Positions 30,378 to 30,500 of a stretch of DNA of 30,500 nt are shown piece by piece. This DNA is from a virus. The notes beneath the pieces were generated by a model. It did not search any database and had not been told where the DNA came from. It worked only from the letters and a program-made list of their open reading frames with translations. The translations under genes were made by a program, and so were the position numbers. Each line of letters begins with the position of its first letter. Positions within the stretch are counted from its first letter, which is position 1. Where the stretch lies: positions 1 to 30,500 of the IMG/VR virus record IMGVR_UViG_3300031974_003070; one strand, given 5' to 3'.

Positions 30378-30500
30378 TTGGTTTATTTAAGCGTTCAACT
30401 TTCTTCTCTATGAAACCTCTTTCAAGGTAGTACTTAATAAGCTTCGAATCTATGCTTGTGACTCGTTGCCCCTTCTGAATTACTCTCCCTCTTTGTCGGA
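30370..30500 (-). CDS. Small basic protein, second copy (5' end outside window)
   Basis: C-terminal ~43 residues of the homologue of 1595-1768; the end reads KPNA instead of KSNG because its stop overlaps the inserted gene's ATG. Truncated by the window edge, not by mutation as far as can be seen. Confidence 0.6.
   Translation of the reverse strand, partial: RQRGRVIQKGQRVTSIDSKLIKYYLERGFIEKKVERLNKPNA

Larger units (their letters stand above)
28886..30500 (+). repeat. Diverged long direct repeat, copy B
   Basis: Homologous to 313-1725; contains the same genes in the same order but with an extra 199-base insertion carrying the gene at 30171-30377. The homology runs to the last base of the window. 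Confidence 0.9.

Noticed and set aside
1-30500. Integrase, repressor, tRNA genes, insertion sequences, CRISPR arrays
   Set aside because: Looked for on both strands; no tyrosine/serine recombinase motifs, cloverleaf, transposase or spaced repeats were found.

Overview
The window holds slightly more than one genome length of a small tailed phage (siphovirus type, HK97-fold capsid), most likely infecting a Bacteroidetes/Flavobacteriia host. The host call is inference. It rests on promoter-like boxes of the TAnnTTTG type, the near absence of Shine-Dalgarno sequences (starts are preceded by A-rich leaders or directly by a promoter-like box), and the types of tail, fibre and MuF-region proteins. 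No integrase, excisionase, CI-like repressor, tRNA, insertion sequence or CRISPR array was recognised, so nothing argues for lysogeny.

Layout. 1-408 is the C-terminal end of a lectin-like tail fibre. 408-1432 (+) is a lysis cassette: 73-aa protein, M15 peptidase endolysin, holin, small membrane protein. 1429-8632 is a tightly packed minus-strand block carrying small unknown genes, a metallophosphoesterase, a C5-cytosine methyltransferase, a DUF1599-like protein, a NinG-like protein, a protein with a DnaA domain IV, a tail tube protein insulated by two terminators, and a recombination set (SSB, exonuclease, annealing protein). About 8633-8999 is the divergent control region. 9000-13484 (+) carries a tail-terminator-like gene, a ParB-like/PAPS-reductase-like (IbrB/IbrA) pair, a replication accessory protein and a DnaB helicase. 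13502-20879 (+) is packaging and head: terminase subunits, portal, MuF fused to a zincin domain, a small Cys-rich protein, prohead protease, major capsid. 20880-21467 holds three terminators, a possible small RNA and one small gene. 21468-27651 (+) holds connectors, gpG/gpGT tail chaperones with a lambda-type slippery site, a short tape measure, a large baseplate/hub-like protein and a one-gene spanin. 27668-28984 is a complete tail fibre, followed by a second, diverged copy of the lysis cassette and of the start of the minus-strand block, to 30500.

The two ends (313-1725 and 28886-30500) are homologous but not identical. Protein sequence is largely preserved while DNA differs at many positions, and one copy has an extra 68-aa gene. 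One full gene set lies between them, so the unit is about 28.6 kb. The simplest reading is a circularly permuted or concatemeric phage genome in which two strain variants are joined, physically or by assembly.

The most unusual signals are: promoter-like TAnnTT(T/A)(G/A) boxes exactly four bases upstream of many start codons, suggesting leaderless mRNAs; an over-represented 8-mer CGCTCGTG in several reading frames; a MuF protein with a C-terminal HExxH effector-like domain and an adjacent small gene; and a tail tube gene transplanted to the opposite strand.
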